Of a stretch of DNA of 20,743 nt, positions 15,798 through 20,743 are shown one piece after another. Numbering within the stretch: position 1 is the stretch's first letter; the number at the start of each line of letters is the position of its first letter. Under the pieces are notes generated by a model. That model did no database searches. It saw nothing but the letters and a program-made list of their open reading frames with translations, and was not told the DNA's origin. Made by a program: the position numbers and the translations under genes. Source of the stretch: an uncultured Gammaproteobacteria bacterium (GTDB lineage Bacteria; Pseudomonadota; Gammaproteobacteria; Pseudomonadales; Pseudohongiellaceae); the NCBI GenBank assembly GCA_903889815.1, contig CAISYX010000265.1, positions 1-20,743 of the forward strand, in the 5' to 3' direction.

Positions 15798-17174
15798 ATG
15801 AAGAACGCAAGACGCCGCAACAAACTGCCCACTGATGCCATGGAGCTGCAGATTCAGCGCCTCAGTCACGATGGGCGCGGCATTGCCAGTATCGAAGGCA
15901 AGATAGCCTTCGTCGACGGCGCACTGACCGGAGAGACCGTCAAGGCGCTCTATGTCGCCCGCCACAAGCAGTACGACGAGCTGCGTGCGCAGGAAATTCT
16001 GGTGTCGGCCAGCGAGAGGGTACAGCCGCCCTGTGCCCATGCCAGCGTGTGTGGAGGCTGTGCGATGCAGCATCTGCATCCCGATGCGCAGGTGCTGTTG
16101 AAGGAGCGGGTACTGCACGAACAAATGCAGCACATTGGCGGACTCACGCAGTATGAACACATGCCGGCCATTCGTAGTCAGAGTGTTGCCTATCGCCGCA
16201 AGGCGCGACTGGCCGTGCGCTATGTCACCAAGAAAGAGTCCATGCTCGTGGGCTTTCGCGAGAAGAACAGCACTTTCATTGCGCAGATGAACGACTGTGC
16301 CGTGCTCAACCAGAAAGTGTCTGGCTTGATCGCGCCGCTGCGCGTTTTTCTGGCTGCGCTGGAGTGCCGGTTCACGATTCCGCAGATTGAAGTGGCGGTC
16401 GGAGAGCTCCCGACAGCGTCTGCAGAGGGCGTCCATCCGGCGGAAGATGTGGTGCTGATCGTGCGACATCTGGAGCCATTGTCCGCAGATGATCATGAAG
16501 CGTTTCTGCAGTTCGCGCGGGATCATGCCGTGCAGATGTATTTTCAGCCGAAAGGGCCGGACTCAGTGCACAAGGTCTGGCCTGTTGATGGCGGTGACAG
16601 GCTCTATTACCACTTGCCGGATTTCGGTCTGCGCATGGCGTTTCATCCGACTGATTTCACACAGGTCAATGGTGAGCTCAATCGCCGCATGATAAGCCAT
16701 GCACTCAGCATGCTTGATCCGCAAGAAGATGAACAGATTCTGGACTTGTTTTGCGGCCTGGGCAATTTCACGTTGCCACTGGCAACACGCAGTCGGTATG
16801 TGGTTGGCGTTGAAGGCAGCGAGGAGATGGTCAGGCGTGGGGGTGAAAACGCGCGTGAGAACGGCCTCAACAACGTCGAATTTCACGCAGCGAATCTGTG
16901 CGAGGACTTCGGAGCCACTAGCTGGGCCGCGCGCAGATACGACAAGATCCTGCTCGACCCGCCACGCTCAGGTGCTCTGGAAATCATTCCTGTTGTGGCG
17001 GCGCTGGGTGCCCGCAAGATTCTTTATATCTCCTGCAATCCTGCAACGCTGGCACGCGATGCCGGAGAGCTTGTAAAGCATGGCTATGTGCTCACCCGGG
17101 CTGGAGTCATGGACATGTTTCCACATACATCGCATGTTGAGTCCATTGCCGAGTTCGTGCTGGCCAAGTCCTGA
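15798..17174 (+). CDS. rlmD: 23S rRNA (uracil-1939-C5)-methyltransferase RlmD
   Basis: RlmD (RumA) methylates U1939 of 23S rRNA with SAM and carries a [4Fe-4S] cluster. A TRAM-type domain starts the protein. The cluster cysteines are C79, C85 and C88 (C-x5-C-GG-C) with C167 in NDCAVLN. The SAM site is DLFCGLGNFTLPLA, the base-binding block LLDPPRSG, and the catalytic cysteine C413 in YISCNPATLARD. The length from the ATG at 15798 is 458 residues; AGGA at 15786-15789 supports this start. The frame is open to a GTG at 15735, but that extension is not family-like. It lies just before relA, as in both E. coli and Pseudomonas. Confidence 0.95.
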   Translation: MKNARRRNKLPTDAMELQIQRLSHDGRGIASIEGKIAFVDGALTGETVKALYVARHKQYDELRAQEILVSASERVQPPCAHASVCGGCAMQHLHPDAQVLLKERVLHEQMQHIGGLTQYEHMPAIRSQSVAYRRKARLAVRYVTKKESMLVGFREKNSTFIAQMNDCAVLNQKVSGLIAPLRVFLAALECRFTIPQIEVAVGELPTASAEGVHPAEDVVLIVRHLEPLSADDHEAFLQFARDHAVQMYFQPKGPDSVHKVWPVDGGDRLYYHLPDFGLRMAFHPTDFTQVNGELNRRMISHALSMLDPQEDEQILDLFCGLGNFTLPLATRSRYVVGVEGSEEMVRRGGENARENGLNNVEFHAANLCEDFGATSWAARRYDKILLDPPRSGALEIIPVVAALGARKILYISCNPATLARDAGELVKHGYVLTRAGVMDMFPHTSHVESIAEFVLAKS

Positions 17175-17202
17175 ATTTCCTGCTGAGAGTTGGTATCGCC
17201 CC

Positions 17203-19464
17203 ATGGTTCAGGTACGAGAAAGTCACAAGTTCAACCCCGATGGCAGTATCTGTTTCGAAGAGTGGCTTGCCACATTGCAGTTGCACGGCACACTCGATCA
17301 CCACGAACGCATCCGGCGTGCCTGCGAGCTCAGTTGGGATGCGGAGCAACGAGCGCGCGCGACAAATACCGTATGGGCCGGACGCAACAGCTATCTCACC
17401 GGACTTGAGATGGCGGAAATACTTGTGGAGTTGCGACTCGACAGCGAAGCGCTGATTGCTTCCATCCTGTACCGCAGTGTGCGGGAGTCGCGTGTCACTC
17501 TTGATTTGCTGCGGGCTGAATTCGGAGATGAAGTAGCAAAGCTGGTGGAGGGCGTACAACGAATGGCCGCCATCAACGAGACTGACACCTCCCGTACCCG
17601 GGTTCTCGGCCAGTCGGGAGATCAGGTTGAAAATGTTCGCAAGATGCTGCTCGCACTTATTGATGATGTGCGTGTGGCTCTGATCAAGCTTGCCGAGCGC
17701 ACTTGTGCGCTACGTGCAGTCAAGAACGCACCCGAAGAGCGGCGTCAGCGAGTGGCGCGCGAAGTGTTCGAGATTTACGTGCCACTTGCTCATCGGCTGG
17801 GTATCGGACAGTTGAAGTGGGAGCTGGAAGACCTGTCATTCCGATACCTGCAAGAAGACAATTACAAGCGTATTGCCAGCCTGCTGGATGAGCGTCGCGT
17901 GGATCGCGAACGATTCGTCGTGGAAGTGACCGAAGAGCTGCGCCGGCAGCTGGACCGGGCCAATATCGATGCGGAAGTGACAGGGCGCGCAAAGAACATC
18001 TACAGCATCTGGCGCAAGATGCAGGCGAAGAAACTCGATTTCTCGCAGATATTCGATATACGTGCCGTACGCATTCTGGTGCCTGAAGTTCGCGACTGCT
18101 ACGCCACGCTTGGCATTGTGCATAACCTCTGGCGCGTGATCCCCAATGAGTTCGATGACTATATCGCGACCCCGAAGGAGAACGGTTACCAGTCCCTGCA
18201 TACTGCTGTCATTGGTCCTGACAAGAAAGTTTTCGAGATTCAAATCCGCACTTTCGCAATGGATGAAGATGCAGAGCTGGGTGTCTGTGCTCACTGGCGT
18301 TACAAGGAAGGCATCACGGATCCGCATTACAAGGACAGCTTTGACGACAAGATTGCGTGGCTGCGGCAATTGCTGGCATGGCATGACGAAATGGGGATGG
18401 TGGGTGGCTTGGCGGAGCAGCTTCGCAGCGACTCTTCTACGCCTGATCGCATCTATGTGTTCACGCCTGAAGGCCATGTGGTGGATATGATGATGGGTGC
18501 CACACCTCTCGATTTCGCCTATTACGTCCATACTGAAATTGGCAACAAATGCTGTGGTGCTCGCGTGAATGGCAAGACGGTTCCTCTGAACTATCGATTG
18601 CAAACAGGCGACCGGGTGGAAGTGCTGGCAGATGAACAGAGCACCCCGAGTCGCGACTGGCTCAAGCCCGGGCTGGGTTACGCCAATACGCCGCGTGCTC
18701 AAGCCAAGCTGATTCAATGGTTCAAGACACAGGGGCGTGAGCAGAACGTCAACCATGGTCGCGCACTGCTGGCAGAGGAATTCGAACGTCTGGCTGTTGC
18801 CCATCCCAATTATCGTGACCTGGCCCGCAAGTTGGGCTGCAAGAATGAAGACGGACTGTTCGCTGCGGTGGGCGTCAGCGCCATCGGAGTGGACGAAGTG
18901 ATTGCCGCAGCGCAGGAACTTTCGCAATTGCTGTGCGTTCTCGATGATTCCCGCCTTGCGGCGGAGTCGCCGGTGCAGCAGACACACGTCTTTGGTGCGG
19001 GACGTTTCTCCACTCAGCTCGCCAGTTGCTGCTCCCCGATGGAAGGGGATCCTGTAGTCGGCTGTCTGAGTGAAGACAATCATGTGGTTGTTCACAGACC
19101 TGATTGTCCAGTTGCGCTGCATTACCAGCTCGAGAGCGACGAGAATTTCATTGAAGTGCAGTGGGGTGACGGGCGGCGCCTCAGCATGCTGGTGGAGCTG
19201 TACATTCTGGCCTACGACCGTGCAGGACTGTTGCGCGACATCACCACGATTCTGGCGGATGCGAAGATAGAAGTCATGGAAGTCAACACGCGCACCGATC
19301 GAAGCTCTGGCACAGCCCGCATGAGTCTGCAGGTGGAAGTGGATTCCTATCCTGTGCTTTCGAGAGTGCTAGAAAAAATCAGCCGATTGAACAATGTCGT
19401 CGAGGCTCGCCGTGTAGTCAGTGGCAGCGCTCCCGACTTGCCAACACCAACAACCTTCGCGTGA
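17203..19464 (+). CDS. relA: GTP pyrophosphokinase RelA, stringent response
   Basis: RelA makes (p)ppGpp on ribosomes stalled by uncharged tRNA. The 753 residues show the full long-RSH order: inactive hydrolase region (about 50-205), synthetase (about 250-365), TGS (about 416-475), a Cys-rich/zinc-finger region with CC near SCCSPMEGD, and a C-terminal ACT domain. The hydrolase HD pair is absent (SILYRSVRES stands there), and the synthetase has EFDDY at 316-320, the acidic version typical of RelA rather than SpoT. The start at 17203 matches MVxVR of homologues; the frame is open upstream to 17080 inside rlmD. No strong Shine-Dalgarno is seen. Confidence 0.97.
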   Translation: MVQVRESHKFNPDGSICFEEWLATLQLHGTLDHHERIRRACELSWDAEQRARATNTVWAGRNSYLTGLEMAEILVELRLDSEALIASILYRSVRESRVTLDLLRAEFGDEVAKLVEGVQRMAAINETDTSRTRVLGQSGDQVENVRKMLLALIDDVRVALIKLAERTCALRAVKNAPEERRQRVAREVFEIYVPLAHRLGIGQLKWELEDLSFRYLQEDNYKRIASLLDERRVDRERFVVEVTEELRRQLDRANIDAEVTGRAKNIYSIWRKMQAKKLDFSQIFDIRAVRILVPEVRDCYATLGIVHNLWRVIPNEFDDYIATPKENGYQSLHTAVIGPDKKVFEIQIRTFAMDEDAELGVCAHWRYKEGITDPHYKDSFDDKIAWLRQLLAWHDEMGMVGGLAEQLRSDSSTPDRIYVFTPEGHVVDMMMGATPLDFAYYVHTEIGNKCCGARVNGKTVPLNYRLQTGDRVEVLADEQSTPSRDWLKPGLGYANTPRAQAKLIQWFKTQGREQNVNHGRALLAEEFERLAVAHPNYRDLARKLGCKNEDGLFAAVGVSAIGVDEVIAAAQELSQLLCVLDDSRLAAESPVQQTHVFGAGRFSTQLASCCSPMEGDPVVGCLSEDNHVVVHRPDCPVALHYQLESDENFIEVQWGDGRRLSMLVELYILAYDRAGLLRDITTILADAKIEVMEVNTRTDRSSGTARMSLQVEVDSYPVLSRVLEKISRLNNVVEARRVVSGSAPDLPTPTTFA

Positions 19465-19494
19465 CTGCAACCAATGCACGGGAGTGCTTTGTCC

Positions 19495-20343
19495 ATGACT
19501 GATACCCCTTCACTGAGCCAACTGCTGACTGTCATGCAACAACTTCGTGATCCCGACCATGGGTGTGACTGGGATAGAAAGCAGACTCTTGCGTCCCTCA
19601 CTGCCTTCACTCTGGAAGAAGTTTATGAAGTCATTGATGCCGTCGAACGCGGTGACTTCCTGCAATTACGCGATGAGCTCGGTGATTTGCTGTTTCAGGT
19701 TGTGTTTTATGCGCAGATCGCCAATGAGGAAGGGCGCTTCAACTTCAACGATGTGGCACAGGCTGTTGCAGAGAAACTCCTGCACCGGCATCCCCATGTA
19801 TTTCCTGATGGCACTCTGCAGAGTTTTGGCAGCGCGACGCTGGCGCTTGACGCAGAGACGGTGGCCATTCGGTGGGAGCAGATCAAGAATGTTGAGCGTG
19901 AGTTGAAAGCGTCGCGCACCCCGTCAGGAACCGTGCCAAGTGTGCTGGACGATGTCCCTGGCACTCTCCCGGCCATGGAGCGCGGGCGCAAATTGCAGAA
20001 GCGAGCCGCATCGTTGGGGTTCGACTGGCAGGACCCGCAGCCGGTGCTTGCAAAGCTTCGTGAGGAAATCGCCGAACTTGAAGCGGAAATGAAGCGCCAT
20101 GACAAGGAAGGAATGCTGGCAGAGTTTGGCGATGTGTTGTTCAGCTGCGTCAATCTGGCGAGACATCTCGACATTGATCCCGAGACGGCGTTGCGCGCAG
20201 CCAATCGCAAGTTTGAACAGCGCTTCCGCAGCATGGAGCTTGTCGCTGCAGCGCGCCAGTTGCCCTTGCATTCCATGGACCTGGAAGCACTTGATGATTT
20301 GTGGAATGAGATCAAGACAGAAGAAGTCAGAAATAAAGTGTGA
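19495..20343 (+). CDS. mazG: Nucleoside triphosphate pyrophosphohydrolase MazG
   Basis: MazG hydrolyses NTPs and dNTPs to monophosphates and pyrophosphate, cleaning the nucleotide pool; in E. coli it has been tied to lowering ppGpp. The 282-residue protein has two MazG domains. The first carries EEVYE (41-45) and DELGD (60-64), the metal-binding acids; the second has EEIAELEAEM and EFGDVLFSCVNLARHL. ATG 19495 is preferred to ATG 19474 because GGAG lies at 19481-19484 and the N-terminus then matches homologues. An extra stretch near 105-145 makes it longer than E. coli (263). It follows relA by 30 bp without mazEF between them. Confidence 0.95.
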   Translation: MTDTPSLSQLLTVMQQLRDPDHGCDWDRKQTLASLTAFTLEEVYEVIDAVERGDFLQLRDELGDLLFQVVFYAQIANEEGRFNFNDVAQAVAEKLLHRHPHVFPDGTLQSFGSATLALDAETVAIRWEQIKNVERELKASRTPSGTVPSVLDDVPGTLPAMERGRKLQKRAASLGFDWQDPQPVLAKLREEIAELEAEMKRHDKEGMLAEFGDVLFSCVNLARHLDIDPETALRAANRKFEQRFRSMELVAAARQLPLHSMDLEALDDLWNEIKTEEVRNKV

Positions 20344-20444
20344 AGGCACGCTTGAGAGGGGCAATGCGCCTCCTTGTTTCGGTGCTTGCCTTTGGTGTAT
20401 GGTCCAAATCTTCGGATTGCCGCGTTGGTTTTCATTAGAAAGTC

Positions 20445-20465
20445 TGTCTGAAATGATTTCAGACA
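20445..20465. repeat. 21-bp perfect dyad in the adk leader
   Basis: Ten-base arms TGTCTGAAAT (20445-20454) and ATTTCAGACA (20456-20465) surround a single G. The dyad ends 7 bp before the adk Shine-Dalgarno. It could be an operator or an mRNA hairpin controlling adk. It is not followed by a T-run. Confidence 0.65.
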
Positions 20466-20482
20466 TTATTCAGGAGAGTTTT

Positions 20483-20743
20483 ATGCGAGTGATATTGTTG
20501 GGTGCCCCTGGGGCGGGAAAGGGGACGCAGGCACAATTCATCATGACGAAGTTTGGAATACCGCAGATTTCTACAGGCGACATGCTGCGTGCGGCCGTCA
20601 AAGCGGGCAGTGCCCTCGGCTTGCAAGTAAAAGAGGTCATGGCTTCTGGTGGGCTTGTTACGGATGAAATCATCATTGCACTAGTGAAAGAGCGCATCAC
20701 GCAGGCAGATTGCGCAAAAGGATTTCTCTTCGATGGTTTCCCA
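20483..20743 (+). CDS. adk: Adenylate kinase, 3' end beyond window
   Basis: Adenylate kinase interconverts ATP, AMP and ADP and sets the adenylate balance. Only the first 87 codons are visible. The P-loop GAPGAGKGTQ is at 7-16, the AMP-binding block STGDMLR at 30-36, and the window ends in DGFP. The ATG at 20483 has AGGAG at 20472-20476. The frame is intact to the edge. It follows mazG by 139 bp; a weak promoter may lie there (TTGTTT at 20374, TATGGT at 20398, 18 bp apart). Placing adk after mazG differs from E. coli and Pseudomonas as I remember them. Confidence 0.95.
   Translation, partial: MRVILLGAPGAGKGTQAQFIMTKFGIPQISTGDMLRAAVKAGSALGLQVKEVMASGGLVTDEIIIALVKERITQADCAKGFLFDGFP

Noticed and set aside
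17080..17202. Longer relA start inside rlmD
   Set aside because: The extra residues are the shadow of rlmD's end; the ATG at 17203 matches RelA N-termini.
20351..20380. Possible mazG terminator hairpin
   Set aside because: The stem is only four pairs with an inner mismatch; the T-run is broken.

Overview
This window is a stretch of core chromosome from a gammaproteobacterium. The gene order closely follows Pseudomonas-type genomes: ygfZ / sdhE-ygfX / nadB / rpoE(algU)-rseA(mucA) / mucD / lepA-lepB-DUF4845-rnc-era-recO, then cysM, rlmD, relA, mazG. Base composition looks like the mid-50s percent G+C by eye, and codon use is fairly even across the window. I cannot name a genus. The absence of mazEF and the order cysM-rlmD-relA-mazG argue against an enteric, and a marine or environmental lineage is a reasonable guess. 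I see no rRNA, tRNA, CRISPR array, insertion sequence or prophage.

Layout. Positions 1-2443 (+) hold two tandem paralogous small membrane proteins (DUF6644-like; the first is cut by the window edge) followed by selO, all with overlapping ends. Positions 2462-3409 (-) hold ygfZ, divergent from sdhE and ygfX (3481-4156, +). These meet the minus-strand nadB (4159-5844) tail to tail with a 2-bp gap. nadB and rpoE are divergent across a 236-bp region with back-to-back promoter candidates. rpoE and rseA follow (6081-7427), separated by 159 bp that holds two hairpins and a 19-codon reading frame. The usual rseB and rseC are missing. A hairpin follows rseA, and mucD then has its own leader with a 16-bp perfect palindrome.

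From 9254 to 14738 the genes lepA, lepB, a DUF4845 gene, rnc, era and recO are tightly packed (translation factor, signal peptidase, RNA processing and ribosome assembly, repair). pdxJ and acpS, which often follow recO, are not there. Instead come cysM, rlmD, relA and mazG (cysteine synthesis, rRNA methylation, stringent response, nucleotide clean-up). The window ends inside adk, whose leader has a 21-bp near-perfect dyad just before the ribosome binding site.

Themes: the left part clusters flavin and Fe-S related functions (YgfZ, SdhE, NadB) with redox-linked SelO. The centre is the envelope-stress sigma-E module in a reduced form. The right part is translation, ribosome maturation and (p)ppGpp. 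I found no clear new system. The points most worth a second look are the missing rseB/rseC with the structured rpoE-rseA spacer, and the strong palindromes before mucD and adk.
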